From NCBI RefSeq assembly GCF_014805625.2, contig NW_023998616.1, positions 98,382 through 162,381 of the forward strand: a stretch of DNA of 64,000 bases. The letters run 5' to 3'. A program made the translations under genes and the position numbers. Origin of the DNA: Glossina fuscipes (lineage: Eukaryota > Arthropoda > Insecta > Diptera > Glossinidae). The notes under the pieces were generated by a model. The model was given only the letters and a program-made list of their open reading frames with translations. It had not been told where the DNA came from and ran no database searches. The first letter of the stretch is position 1. Each line of letters begins with the position of its first letter. Positions 1-11,565 of this stretch are shown here, piece after piece.

Positions 1-800
1 CAAGTTTATTTATAGGCACTAGCAAATTAAAAAGATTTGATTAAAGCGAAATTCACATAGCAAAAACGGAAACCTATGATATGAAAGATTTAAAAATAGT
101 AGGCAACATATGATATGTATGAAACCATTATAAAGAAAAAGAGTTCGAGACGCATGAGTTTAATTATTGCCATTGAAGTGGTCAGTCGTTCTAGACTGCA
201 AAACATGCTTCCGTAAGGGTAAAAATCGGATGGATCAGAAATGATCAGAAGGCTTTCGCCAATATAATTCTAACTACAATGACAGCAGGATTCGCTTTAA
301 AAACTGTACTTCTGAAAGAAGGCGCTTGGCTTATATGTGAGCCAAATTGTATAAAAAACAAATTGTCAAAATCGTTTGAAAAGATTTTTTTTTTCTACAA
401 CAGTGGTTTTATGCACATGTGTTTAAGTATATGCATATAAAACTATAACTAAAACTCATACGCAGTAGTATGCATATATAAGTGTCGTGCATATGATAAT
501 TGGAAACAATTTATTTCATTTCCATTTGTCATGGAATTGGAACATTTTGAAGAGTAATAGAAAATATTAATCTGTAAATGAAATAAAGTCGATCCCATAT
601 TTTGTGCGTTGATCTTTGAGAGTTAGACAGTTGGAAAGGACTATTGCTATGTGCTCTCAAAGGTCGATGAGAAAGTCGCGAATATAATTGAACAGATGCA
701 CGAACCGTGGTCATTACCGACTGATGGCGTTGCTCTGCTGGGCTGTTTGCCGTCTGGTGGGGTGGTGCCAAACGGTGTGAGCTAGTGCAGAGCTCCTATT
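1..800. other. No gene recognised; AT-rich flank
   Basis: No reading frame with a recognisable motif is visible on either strand. The sequence is AT-rich, with ATATGCATAT-like runs near 430-490. The last 60 bases approach the 5' untranslated region of the R1-like fragment that follows, so part of it may belong to that element. Confidence 0.5.
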
Positions 801-929
801 GTCCAATTGTCGGGGTGAGGGTTCTTTTTCTATATATTTAATTATATATTAATTTAATCTATCACTTCGCCTTAAGCATTGTGTTAGTGTACTGAATGAG
901 TTATTTCAATATCCCATAACAAGTGTACA

Positions 930-1828
930 ATGGGAAAGGGTAAAGAGAAGAGCCCAGGCCCGAAGAATGTGGTGGGGGACTGTCCGAACAAATGAAGACC
1001 TATGATGATGAAATTTTGGTGGCGAAGGGTGGCCAGAAGGCTAGTCCACTAAAAGGGGCTGGTGCTAAACGTAACCCCAGTCGGTCCAATGCGTCCGATA
1101 GCAACGCAGCGGTTGAAACGAGCATGCGCTGTAATGACACAATACCGACAGTTTCTGGGTGTCGGTCGAGCGCTCTAAAGAGCCACAAGGCTAAATCCGA
1201 TCCTGTGGCTGCACCCACTGCCTATGCTCCTGTGGTTGGCGCAGCAGCTTCCGCACCTAGCAGGCCAGTTCGTGCGGAGGAGCAGAATGCTGCAGCAGGG
1301 TCGGTGAGCAAGGTGAAGACGATTACTATCTATCTTCAGAAGTGCGTCGTCTCGCCGGAAAATGTTCCGCTGGAGACTGCTAGTGAGCTTTTGGGCTTTG
1401 GTGGCGAATACGAGGCGATCTTCTTCGTCTTGGTTGCAGAAAATGCGCGCCTTAGAGGACTCATTGAAGAGCTGGAGAAAGGCGGTGGATGCTTTAAACC
1501 CCCGCCGCCTGCTTGGGTGGGTCACCACCAACTATGTCGGTTCCTCCTCCCGTTGTTGAGGCTGCACGGACTGTCGTACTGCCGATACCAGTGGAAACCT
1601 GGTCTGTGGTTGTCCCTAGTAAGAATACTGCGGACACACCTAAAGAGGGTGTTGAAAAGGTGGTGGAAAAGGTGGGACCGACGTTGGGCGTTAGGGTTCA
1701 CGGTATTAAGCCCATCCGCGGGGGTGGAGCTGAAGTTCGTATGCCATCTGTTGCGGAGAGGGAGAAGATTGTGGCCAAAGTAAAGTTTTGGGAAAGTCGG
1801 GCTTGACGTTTCTACTGTGAACAACCTT
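930..1828 (+). pseudogene. R1-like ORF1 (gag-like) remnant
   Basis: The ATG at 930 corresponds to the ORF1 start at 10191; both begin MGKGK. The frame opens at 930, hits TGA at about 990, continues one frame over from 992 to about 1500, then shifts again into the frame 1513-1806. The Ala/Pro/Val-rich N-terminal region and the segment reading PTLGVRVHGIKPIRGGGAE align with the intact ORF1. The CCHC zinc knuckles are absent because of the internal deletion. In the full element this protein would bind element RNA in the ribonucleoprotein; this copy cannot make it. Confidence 0.75.
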
Positions 1829-1837
1829 TGGCCACTG

Positions 1838-2185
1838 TATGCGTAGGTAGGCAGTGGAGTGGCGTTGGTACAGGACCCGTGCGCATCCGGCGGTAGGCTC
1901 AAGGGCTTGCCAGCGAATATGCATGTGTTCTTGATCACAATAGCCACTCTGCTGTTATTGTGAGTGATGTGAATATGGAAGCCACACTCACCCCCGCAAG
2001 TATTCATGGTGTCTGTGTATCCGTTGAAGGCCCATACACAGGGTTGTTTTGTGCAAGCCTTTATTGTAAGTTGAGTCAAGAACTGGATGACTACCTTAGG
2101 GGTATGGATTCGCTGTTGCTGCTTGCTGGTGACACCCCATTGATCCTGGGCCTGGATGCTCACACTTGCTCACCCTTTTACAATC
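1838..2185 (+). pseudogene. R1-like ORF2 endonuclease N-terminal scrap
   Basis: The frame from 1960 reads through segments equivalent to HGVCVSVEGP and LGLDANA of the intact ORF2 (here HGVCVSVEGP and LGLDAHT). These belong to the apurinic-like endonuclease fold that nicks target DNA. The match starts after the first residues of the domain and ends before the ID and SDH motifs. Frameshifts precede 1960. Beyond 2185 the sequence no longer resembles the element. Confidence 0.7.
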
Positions 2186-4699
2186 GCTTTATTCCAATAA
2201 TAATGCATTGCAAAATAATTCCAAAGATAGACTTTTCAAAATTAGACCTTTCGTAGATTATTTTACAAAAAAATTTCAACTCATATATAAGCTAAATCAA
2301 GAAATATGTTTGTATAAAGCTATCTTTCCGTGACGTTGAAGACTAAGATTTTGGAACTATTATCCAGACAAGATTGTAAAATATCTCTCTTTCGCGTCGT
2401 ATGTGAAAGTACTACGGGATATATTGGAAATATTGAAATATATTTAGGACAAGGAAGAAAATTAGAAGAAACAACTTTGTCAGACTTGTACAAACCTTAA
2501 TGTGTAAATCTTCGCATTGCCCAGTAATAAGTCTAATTCCAGTAACATTACTAATTCACCCTTGCAAGAAAATTACCAAATTTTAGACTAATTGTTAGAA
2601 ATAGCTAATCCATATGATCATAAGCTCATATGGATTGCTGGTCGATCCTTTCCTTTATAGGCTAGAGAATTTGGCGAAGCAGGTGATAAATGGAAACTTT
2701 GACTTGTTATACAGGCACGCCTGTTTTTAAATTGTGAAGCATATATATCTATTTTAAGGAAGTGTAAAATAATTTGGAAGTTATTTAACGAAAAAATGGA
2801 ACTGAAATGGCTTATATCATTGCGTTAATGTATTCATGGTGGTGATTAATTCGACGTCGTCCATTGCAATTCACGAGCCGAAGGGACCATAGGTAGAGTA
2901 GAATACAGAATAGCCCAGGGCTTATGATCTGCCCAAATAGGTAAGGCATCTGTATTTTTTTTTAGATGGAACCATCTGTGGAGGGTCCACGGGACAAAAT
3001 TTCAAATTTCCCCTCCCCCCATTTAGCTCTAAGTACGTAGCTAAGCAATGAAACGTGCGTCCGTCTCTACCTTCTTTCCGACCACCTTCAAGCGGCGCTT
3101 AAAAGTAGCTCTTAATGTAATGAAGTTATTAGATAATTAGATAGAAAAAAAGGACAATATAACAGACAGTAGTCGTTACAATACATATGGATTAACGACG
3201 CTTAAAAATAACGACGATGACTCCATTAAAGCGCATTACTATAAAATATGCAGAAGCAATACAGTCAAACAACAATGTTGCACACAATGGTTGCATTACG
3301 CGCAATCAGAAAACGACTTCAAATATTTCTGCTCCCACTTTAGTCAATAATATTAATTTTGATCATCAATTAGCAATCTTTAATAGGTTTATAAGGAAGC
3401 ATTTGAACGACAAAAGGAAATGGATAACGATTGAATTATGATAATAAGAACGATGGGAACATTGTCTTCGTCGCTGTAAACACAAAAAGAGATGCAGGGT
3501 AGGTTCCTTATATAAAAAACGAAATGTCGACCGATGTCTAGGACCATCTTCGGCAATATCTATTATATTGATGTCAAGCAATTTCAAGTGTTTCAATGAA
3601 CTCTCAAGGAGGAAGCTTATCGCGTGTTATGGGAGTGGGAGAGCGTCGCGGATGATTTCGAACATATTTAGAATGCTTCACACTGCGTACATCCTGTAAA
3701 TGGAAACCACATTATGCGTACTTCTTATTGTGCTCGGCAATATTACAACTGCAAAGGTAACCAGCTGCTACGCTAACATCTTCTCACATATACGTTCTGT
3801 ACGTCGCTACGTAAAGCAACAAGATTATCTCCAGCGTAGTTGATCTGCCGTTAATAAAATCATGTTGAGATGGCGACAATATAGACATCAAGGACGGTCG
3901 AAATCTCTTCTAGTTTAGCTAGGCCCCCAGTTTAGCAATCCTTCTATTATTTTCGATAGTTTTCCTAACATTGTTCATGTGCAGGGGCAATAAAAAGGAC
4001 TCTTTCCAGGAAATATGAACAAATTGACAATTAACATAAAGAAAACAAGAGCAGTGCTGATAAATGCTACAGCTAATCAAGTCATTTTTATGGTAGGCTA
4101 ATGGAGCAAGTAGAGGAAAAGGAAGATAGTATGGTCGTTTGAAAACCAAGTTCGCCTACAGTTTCAAATTCAATTATTTGAAAAACAAAACAGTTTAAAT
4201 CCTATAATATGTGAAGGAAATAAAGTTGAGCATGAAACAGAATACGGTGAAGTGAAGCAGTGACTATCTAGGAAACGAGCAACATTCCAAAGGTTTCAAC
4301 GTTTCACGTAAGTGAAGCGAAAATCTCCTTTGAGCATGAAGGATCACAAAACCAATATCAACCTAAAACATGTAATCTCAAAAAAAATAAATAAATAAAT
4401 AAAAAAAGTAACGACATAATCCACAGTCAAACGTTCTAATAACCAGAATCATAACAAAGCGACCGATTTCCATTTATATCAACGTATAACTAATACTGTG
4501 CAATGGTACCACGATTGTGATATCAGGCAAGAGAAGGAGGAGGGAAGGATAACGACATCGCTAAGCAGATCATCATTTTTGTGCGAGCTTTCCGTGAAAA
4601 AACATCACAGAAAAATGAAAATGTTTGACACCAATAAAAATAACGCCATCAAGTCTACTTTCATGGAAACCAACAAGAACAACAACATCTCTTTACAGT
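2186..4699. other. No gene recognised
   Basis: Unassigned AT-rich sequence. Short open frames (for example 3217-3441) show no family motif that I can name, and no structural RNA or repeat boundary is evident. Only short A/T runs, such as near 4380-4410, stand out. Confidence 0.45.
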
Positions 4700-5560
4700 T
4701 GCAATGCTTCTAGCCAAGGAAAAGTTAAGGCAGTCACAGAGAATGTGCTTTATAGAGACAATTTGTCCGCAATTGCAGATTGGGGAGGAAGACTTCTTTA
4801 AGGTCACTTGATGAATTGGAATTGTATGGTCAAGGCGAATTCCCAAAAATGGTTGGATCGTTTTTCATCATTTGTTGGATATAAAGGTGGAATTAATTGA
4901 GGGCTAATAGAAGAATAGGGCTGATGTTGGTATTGTAGATTTCTTTCTATAATTTTCTTCCAGTGCATCTTTGAAGATCGAACTTTTCCATCATCCATAA
5001 TTAGAGGAGTGGAAGCAACATACTATACCGCTCGATCAGCTTGCTCATTTCCCAATGAACCGATAAGACTTGATATCCAAAGCATTTTAATTTTTTCGCC
5101 GGCTGTGATCATGATGTTCCTTAATCTGTTGATGGCGTTCTATCTCGAAGTCGAAGTATTCCGTATAGCTTTTAACCCAGACAAACTATCAGTAGCAATG
5201 ACGGTTTTGAATTTGACTTTAAGGGAAAGGTTCGCAGCGTGAAGGATAGCTCTAGCTTCGGTTGTGACAGCTGAAGCAACTTCGTCAAATATGTGATTGA
5301 GAAGAATATGTCTTGAAGCACCTATCACGGCACAAGCAGTTGGCAGACCGGAAGATTTTGGGCCATCTGTGTGTAAACGATTCCAACCTTTACTCTCTAG
5401 CACTCGGGCTTTTACAGCAATTAAATTCCTGAAGACGTATTTTAGATTGTCATCTTTCTTGTCCCTAGACAACAAAATGTGTGAGGTTTAAGACCAAAAT
5501 AGCGTAAGATTTCTAAGGAAATGTTCAATTTCTTTGCGACGTACAAACAATAATCAATAC
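4700..5560 (-). pseudogene. I-like LINE fragment: RNase H domain and C-terminal zinc motif
   Basis: On the minus strand this matches the 3' part of the I-like LINE at 30634-34140. The piece 5140-5475 holds an RNase H core: HTDG (first Asp), TEARAILHAAN (Glu) and TDSLS (second Asp). The piece 4661-4846 carries the C-terminal Cys/His segment ending ILCDCLNFSLARSI. Frameshifts separate these pieces from 4804-4998. RNase H in this clade removes the RNA strand after target-primed reverse transcription. The reverse transcriptase and endonuclease domains are not present, and the match fades at about 5555. It is an older, more diverged relative of the 30-34 kb copy. Confidence 0.85.
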
Positions 5561-5758
5561 GGTACAACTAGCAATTTTATGTCCAATTTATGCCCCGTGC
5601 TTAAAGCATGTACCGCAAGACGAAGTAGTTTGCGAAAAGAGCAACCAAGGCGTAACAGAAGTTTATAAATTTACTAACTTAAATGACGACGGAAAAAGTC
5701 GCACTCCTACAGGAAGGATAATTATAACCTATCAGTTACTGTTTAATTTTAAGTGTGC

Positions 5759-6488
5759 AGCTGTTTAGGCCAGGGATTCAGTAAGAATAGAAGGACTAAA
5801 CAGGAAAACCGAGACATTAGACTCTAAGACGACGTCTACATTTTTGATTGAGTAAAACAAAATTGAAAGGATCAATAATAAAATAATTATATTAGTGAAA
5901 GGTTAACCTCCGTAGCTGCCTTTCAAGATTTATAAAAGTCATAGTATAAGAGAGAAAAATACGACCACTTTTTGCTAAAGAATTGATTTCATCAGAAGGA
6001 GGTTTGTAAATAAAAAAAAAACTTTTATCATCATCATCGCATGAAAATATCAGTGGAAAGAAAAGAAACGCAACAATGTTGACTAGTCGTTCTTTATATT
6101 TGGAAAATGTTAAACATTATGGGCTTGAATGTCTATTTTCCATGAGTTATCCTGATGATTTAATGCCTTATGAATATGATGCCTCATTTCCTATACGTGA
6201 TGCAAAACGTGCCTTCTATATATATTTACCGTAGATAGATAAACTTAACAAACACACATATACATAGCAAAAAGATATATACGTTTAACAAAACTAAACT
6301 GTAAAATGAAACATAGTCGCATCGCTTATTTCAGCTGGACAACATTTCCAGTGAGAAGACACGATCACGCGAAATAACGGAACGGAACAATAATGAAATT
6401 ATAAATAGTAGACGAAGACCGAGAACTAGAAAAAATAGTTCAAGGTGCGTGACCATTGTACTGTAAATAACTTGGCTGTTAAAAATGG
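5759..6488 (+). repeat. Repeat B, copy 1 (about 730 bp)
   Basis: Nearly identical to 8771-9488 in the same orientation, from AGCTGTT(T/C)AGGCC to CTTGGCTGTTAAAAATGG. Differences are scattered substitutions and small indels, including ATGTTAAAC near 6105 that is absent in copy 2. It directly precedes repeat A copy 1. I do not recognise the family. A pair of direct repeats about 3 kb apart could be LTR-like, but I see no clear TG...CA ends, primer binding site or polypurine tract. Confidence 0.85.
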
Positions 6489-7007
6489 AAAACCTCAGCT
6501 CTTTGTGGTGATCCCCGGGCAACGGCTTCGGCCAGCGAAGAAGGATTTAAGGCTTTGACTACTTATAACTCGGCGACGAGTTTTCCGAAAGATGGTGTAG
6601 GGGTTCACTAAAAGATTAACTCCTTACTCAAGAAGCTAGTTACTACTAAGAAAATTCTAACCAAAAACCAGCTGGTAACTGGTTAAGTAAAAATACGCAG
6701 AAGGAGAAATATAGTGAGTGCATGGTTCGCCCTCTACCATGTCAGTGCAATCCCGAAGCCTATATATCTTGAGGAAGGGGTAGTCCGGAATTGGCTAGCC
6801 GGAGATTGTATGGTGAATCCAAAGGCAAGAGTGGTCTGATTTTCAGCTGCGTAAAGTATGCCTAAGGCTTTGTAGTCTAAACTGGGAGCTACGGGAGGAG
6901 CCCGCTCACAATAGCCAAGTATGCCTGCGGGTATACGATGGGATTAAAATTTAAAACGATATGCTGCTATTGTCAACACCGGGGACTTAAAATATTTTCA
7001 CCAATCT
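6489..7007 (+). repeat. Repeat A, copy 1: 3' end of the R1-like LINE
   Basis: A 519-bp block nearly identical to 15451-15969, from AAAACCTCA to CACCAATCT, containing the word ACTTATAACTCGGCGACGAG. Because the second copy is the distal end of the R1-like element, this one is best read as a severely 5'-truncated insertion of the same element. No poly(A) tail is present, as in many R1-clade elements. Its 3' boundary coincides with the start of the virus-like gene at 7008. Confidence 0.8.
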
Positions 7008-8279
7008 GGTGCTCATTTATTCCCGCTTAACCTCTCGCAAGGTGGCCCCCTAATTCAAAGATTGGTAGCAATCTGCCATGAAGGGGATTTAGATGAATAT
7101 GCTAGGATTGAACCATTGACACCTGATGAGATCACTGAGTTGACAGCAGTGTTAACTCATGATGAATTAGTCAGAATATGTGGAATATTATCTGAGCGTA
7201 GATTGATATCCTTCTTCACTGTGTTAGGGTCTGATGGTAACACAACAGAACATGAGTTTATCAGGGCCACCTTTACTATGGTGGCAACCATTGGGAAAAA
7301 CTCATTCACTGATTCTTGGGTTAACAGCAGGTGGAATGCACTAATAACAGATGCTCCAGGTATGAGTGAAAGTGACCCTGTTCCGATCCAAAACATTGAT
7401 CCAATACAGTAATATATTCCAGAAATGTATGCCGAATTACTAAGCTAAAATTTCAACGTTGGTATATAATCATCACCTTGCAAAAACTGCTGGCTTAGAT
7501 ACTTTAATGCGTATTATATAGCAGTCCAGAGTGCCGCACGTTGCTGGGTTAAATGCAATATGTGAACTTGTAATCCGGTATGGCTGTGTGACACACGCAA
7601 CTTTGACACATTGGTTTGATGAAACTCAGTTGAGAAGAATTGTTCAACTTGCAGCATCTCTTATACGCAATCCTCTAATCACCTTGGCTGGACCCCCAAT
7701 CAGTGTCTAACAGTACCCTGATATAGCATATCTGGCGACTGAGGTGAGGTATAATGTTAAAAGAAGGGGAGTCAGGGCAAAAGATAAATATGTATCTCCA
7801 GCTGAGGGAAAACTAACTCGCAGTGTCCCATATATTCGGTGAATGGTATAATTAATTTGGAGACATCACAAGCTGAAGTTGACACCGCATTGGCATCTAT
7901 ATTCGGGGCATACAGCATGACCCTGATTGAAACAACGAATGATGGTGGATTTGTTTACAGGGATGCTCCTTAGTTAGACACGACTCCATTACCAGAACTG
8001 GAAGATGGAGCAACAGCAGAACAAGTCCGTGCTTTAGTAATGTCTCACGGCATACCACAATAATTTAGAGCCATGATTGAGCTCCTGGGTGTGACATATG
8101 ATACTGCATGGGATACTAGTACCTTGGTAATTCAGGAAGTAGCATTTGACACTTATAAAGTGCCAGTGGACTCTGTCCTGCATAATGAACATCTTGGAGC
8201 TCAAGGACCGGAAGATGGGAATGATGAAGCCCCAGCACAAGCTGCGGGAGAACACCCCAATAATGAAGATGAGGAATAA
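7008..8279 (+). pseudogene. Virus-like nucleoprotein gene (candidate endogenous viral element)
   Basis: A decayed coding region of about 420 codons. The first frame is open from the junction at 7008 through 7409 (TAA 7410-7412). The reading then moves one frame over between about 7413 and 7500, with stops at 7519, 7708 and 7840. It returns to the original frame at about 7845, with stops at 7971 and 8061, and ends at 8277-8279. The encoded protein is rich in hydrophobic helix-like segments and ends in an acidic, Pro/Gln/Asn-rich tail (residues from 8190 on). Length, helical character and acidic tail suit a nucleoprotein of a negative-strand RNA virus; a chuvirus-like origin is my first guess because such genes are often found in insect genomes. 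The family assignment is inference without a diagnostic motif. At least five stops and two shifts show it is non-functional. Confidence 0.4.
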
Positions 8280-8770
8280 ATCCAATGTATACTTGTGTTT
8301 CTCTAATGTTACCTACATGTCATTTCTAACTTTTGATGCGTTGACTCCAAGACATATTAAAGTCATATCTGGATCCAGTTTGATATCCCAACACATATAA
8401 TAATAACATGCGAATACTATAACATTTCGGAACAATATGACACAGATAATAAACTGGTTGCTCCACATAAATTACACAGTTATTCAAAAAGGGCCCTCCG
8501 AGTCACGGTCAATGGGTATGGTACAATAACCAAAATATACACACTAAAATAAGTCCTCCATCATTCGATTCAAACTGTCGAGACCTTTCGTCAACGGTGT
8601 GACTATCAAAGTCGCAAAATCGTTTTGGTCATGCAAAGCGATTTTCATCCATTTTGTACCTATATATAGTATGCTTCTTATTCTTATTATTATTCAATGT
8701 TTTATTGTATTGTCTTATCAGCCAATTTTGTATTGTATTAGCTTAAGTGTACGCTGTTAAATGTATGTGT
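8280..8770. other. Unassigned spacer between virus-like gene and repeat B
   Basis: AT-rich, without a recognisable frame. It may contain the untranslated remainder of the virus-like insertion, but I see no poly(A) tract or target duplication that fixes an end. Confidence 0.4.
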
Positions 8771-9488
8771 AGCTGTTCAGGCCAAGGATTCAGTGAGAAT
8801 AGAAGGACTAAACAGGAAAGCCGAGACATTAGACTCTAAGATGACGTCTACATTTTTGATTGAGTAAAACAAAATTGAAAGGATCAATAATAAAATAATT
8901 ATATTAGTGAAAGGTTAACCTCCGTAGTTGTCTTTCAAGATTTATAAAAGTCATAGTAGAAGAGAGAAAAATACGACTATTTTTTGCTAAAGAATTGATT
9001 TCATCAGAAGGAGCATCGTAAATAAAAAAAGAACTTTTATCATCATCATCGCATGAATATATCAATGCAAAGAAAAGAAACGCAACAATGTTGACTAGTC
9101 GTTCTTTATATTTGGAAACATTATGGGCTTGAATGTCTATTTTCCATGAGTTATCCTGATGAATTAATGCCTTATGAATATGATGCCTCATTTCCTATAC
9201 GTGATGCAAAACGTGCCTTTTATATATATTTACCGTAGATAGATAAACGTAACAAACATACATATACATAGTAAAAAGATATATACGTTTAACAAAACTA
9301 AACTGTAAAATGAAACATAATCGCATCGCTTATTTCAGCTGGACAACATTTCCAGTAAGAAGATACGATCACGCGAAGTAACGGAACAATAATGAAATTA
9401 TAAATAGTAGGCGAAGAGCAAGAACTAGAAGAAATAGTTCGAGGTGCGTGACCATTGTACTGTAAATAACTTGGCTGTTAAAAATGGG
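8771..9488 (+). repeat. Repeat B, copy 2 (about 718 bp)
   Basis: Direct copy of 5759-6488. Its minus strand is open at 8904-9191 (95 codons). The same strand in copy 1 is broken, so coding is possible but unproven. Immediately after it lies CTGTACCACCAAACC (9494-9508), a 15-mer that also occurs just upstream of repeat A copy 2 (about 15427-15441). This hints that B and A were once parts of one larger unit. Confidence 0.8.
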
Positions 9489-9954
9489 AAATTCACTGTA
9501 CCACCAAACCAGTTGTGTTTTGATGTTTACATTGAACACATGTGCGCAAATAAGTGTGTAATAAAAAGTATAAAAAAAATCGTTTAAAAACAAACAGAAA
9601 AATTGTCAAAAAATAGTGTTTGTGAAATAAACTTTTTGTGTGTGAAGGGCATATATTGATATTGCCAAAAACTGAAATAAATCTCCATAAAACTGAAAAA
9701 AAGGTAAAATTCTTTTTCCTTTATAAAAATAATTTTCTAAAATTGCTACATATGTTTTTGGATGCGCATGCGCACTAAGAATAAACAATAAAATAAACTA
9801 GACAAGACAAGACAGTGTTTCATTTCCATTGTGTTCTTGTCATATACTTTATAAGTCGGGACGAATAGTTTCGTTTCCGCATCGTTCCTTTCATAAAATA
9901 AAAATAAACAAAAAAAATCAGAGTGTTTTACTGCTGTAATTTTGAACTTTTACT
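9489..9954. other. Unassigned spacer before the R1-like element
   Basis: AT-rich sequence with poly-A/T runs and no supported gene. The exact 5' end of the R1-like LINE could lie anywhere near its right edge. Confidence 0.4.
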
Positions 9955-10190
9955 ATTTGCGGTTTTACTGGGCCGATTTTTGGCCCAGTGCTGTTTGGTG
10001 CTGTTGAAATTGCTGCAGTTGCTGGTTCCTGCACTAGGTGGCGCTGGTTGCTGTTGAAAAAATTGTCCAGGGTGAGTGTCTTTTACATATATATTTTATT
10101 ATATATATTGATAAATAAATCACTTCGCCCTATATATTGTAAGAGTGCACTGAGTGGGGTTTTTTGAGTATACCGCACGACTAGTGCACC

Positions 10191-11564
10191 ATGGGGAAAG
10201 GCAAGAAGAAGCCTGCCCCTAAAAGTGTTGGGGGGATGTCCGATGAAACGACGTCCTCCGACGAAGAATTAAGGGTGGCGAAGGGTGGCCAGAAGGCTGG
10301 ACCGCTGAAAGGGGGTGGTGCAAAACGCAACCACAGTCCGTCCGATGTGTCGGACAGCGACACCACCGTTGAGGGAAGTATGCGCCGTAGCGACTCCTTG
10401 CCTATGGTTTCTCGGTCGGTGAAGAGGCGTAGAGCGAAAACCGGCACTGTAGCTGCACCCGTTGCCTCTGCCCCTGTAGTGGGCGCGGCAGCTTCCGCGG
10501 CTAGCAGGCCAGTGCGTGCGGGGGGGCGGAATGCCGCTGCAGGGCCGGTGAGCCAGGTGAAGGCGATAACAAATCGCCTGCAGAAATGCGTCCTTTCGCC
10601 GGACAGCGTCTCTTTGGAGGCTGCCGCTGAGCTTTTGGGCTTTAGTGGCGAATACGAGGCGATCCTCTTCGGCCTAATAGCCGAAAATGCTCGCCTCGCA
10701 GGCCGGATTGAAGAACTCGAAAAGGCCGGCGGATGTTTCAAATCCGCCACTTGTTTGGGTGGGGCACCCCCAACGACGTCGGTCCCATCCCCCGTTGTTG
10801 AGGCTGCACGGGCTGTTGCACCGCCTAAGCCGGTGGAAACCTGGTCCGCGGTTGTCAGTAGTAGAAATACTGCTGACACACCTAAGGAGGTGGTTAGAAA
10901 GGTGGTGGAGCAGGTGGGACCGACGTTGGGCGTTCGGATTCACGATGTTAAGCCGATCCGAGGAGGTGGAGCGGTTATCCGTACTCCATCTGCTGCGGAG
11001 AGGACGAAGATCGTGGCGAACGCGAAATTCGGGGAAGTCGGGCTCAATGTCTCGGTTGAAGAGAAGCTGGGCCCGAAGGTTGTGTGTCAGTCCGTGCATA
11101 AAATGCTTGATCCGTCTGCTTTTATGGAGGGCTTGTACGAGATGAACCTTAAAGGTTTATACTCTCCCGAGGAATTCAGAAGGAGTGTCCGGATGGTCTC
11201 AAAACCATGGGTGAAGGGTGTCGGTGCGACCAACGTCGTTCTTGAGGGTTGCCCTCAGGCTATGGATGCCCTCTTGACCGTCGGTAGGGTGTATATTGAC
11301 TATCACTCCTTTGTGGTGCGTCAGTATGATGACGTGCCCGTGTGCTTTCGCTGTCTTAGCTTTGATCACAGAGTTAGGGAATGCAGAGTCCAGGGTGTTG
11401 TCTGTAGACACTGTGGCCAAACAGGCCACCGGTTCAGTGTGTGTACTAACGCTGCACATTGCCGTAACTGCGAGTTCCGGGGACTTCCTGCTGGACATCT
11501 TATGATGTCCCGGGCCTGTCCTGAGTATAACAGGATAATCGCACGGGTAGCGGCTAGGCATTAG
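10191..11564 (+). CDS. R1-like ORF1, gag-like RNA-binding protein
   Basis: An uninterrupted 457-residue frame. The N-terminal part (1-240) is basic and Ala/Pro/Val-rich, with acidic patches. The middle (about 245-380) is the conserved folded segment of LINE ORF1 proteins. The C terminus has three zinc knuckles: CFRC...H...C at about 385-398, CRHC...H...C at about 405-418, and a wider CRNC...H...C at about 424-443. Such proteins coat element RNA and chaperone it to the target. The ATG at 10191 sits in the same context as the ATG at 930 of the truncated relative, which supports the start. Stop TAG is at 11562-11564, one base before the ORF2 ATG, an arrangement suited to reinitiation. It is intact although its partner ORF2 is broken. 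Confidence 0.85.
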   Translation: MGKGKKKPAPKSVGGMSDETTSSDEELRVAKGGQKAGPLKGGGAKRNHSPSDVSDSDTTVEGSMRRSDSLPMVSRSVKRRRAKTGTVAAPVASAPVVGAAASAASRPVRAGGRNAAAGPVSQVKAITNRLQKCVLSPDSVSLEAAAELLGFSGEYEAILFGLIAENARLAGRIEELEKAGGCFKSATCLGGAPPTTSVPSPVVEAARAVAPPKPVETWSAVVSSRNTADTPKEVVRKVVEQVGPTLGVRIHDVKPIRGGGAVIRTPSAAERTKIVANAKFGEVGLNVSVEEKLGPKVVCQSVHKMLDPSAFMEGLYEMNLKGLYSPEEFRRSVRMVSKPWVKGVGATNVVLEGCPQAMDALLTVGRVYIDYHSFVVRQYDDVPVCFRCLSFDHRVRECRVQGVVCRHCGQTGHRFSVCTNAAHCRNCEFRGLPAGHLMMSRACPEYNRIIARVAARH

Positions 11565-11565
11565 T

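Larger units (their letters stand above)
800..2185 (+). mobile_element. R1-like LINE, internally deleted and 3'-truncated copy
   Basis: This is a diverged relative of the element at 9955-15969. Its 5' untranslated stretch (about 805-929, with the shared word ATCACTTCGCC-TTA/TAT) matches about 10062-10190. Its ORF1 remnant matches 10191 to about 11068, and from about 1838 to 2185 it matches the start of ORF2 (about 11630-11975). Some 560 bp present in the longer copy, encoding the zinc knuckles of ORF1 and the first residues of ORF2, are missing at about 1828-1840. The copy stops abruptly in the endonuclease domain. It is a dead fragment; its own protein positions are given in the next entry. 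Confidence 0.8.

Noticed and set aside
6489..7007. Repeat A as a ribosomal RNA fragment (R1 elements normally sit in 28S rDNA).
   Set aside because: None of the conserved 28S words I would expect is present, and the block maps to the R1 3' untranslated end instead.
5759..9488. Repeats B as LTRs of a standard retrotransposon.
   Set aside because: No TG...CA termini, primer site, polypurine tract or pol between them; the enclosed sequence is an R1 end and a virus-like gene.
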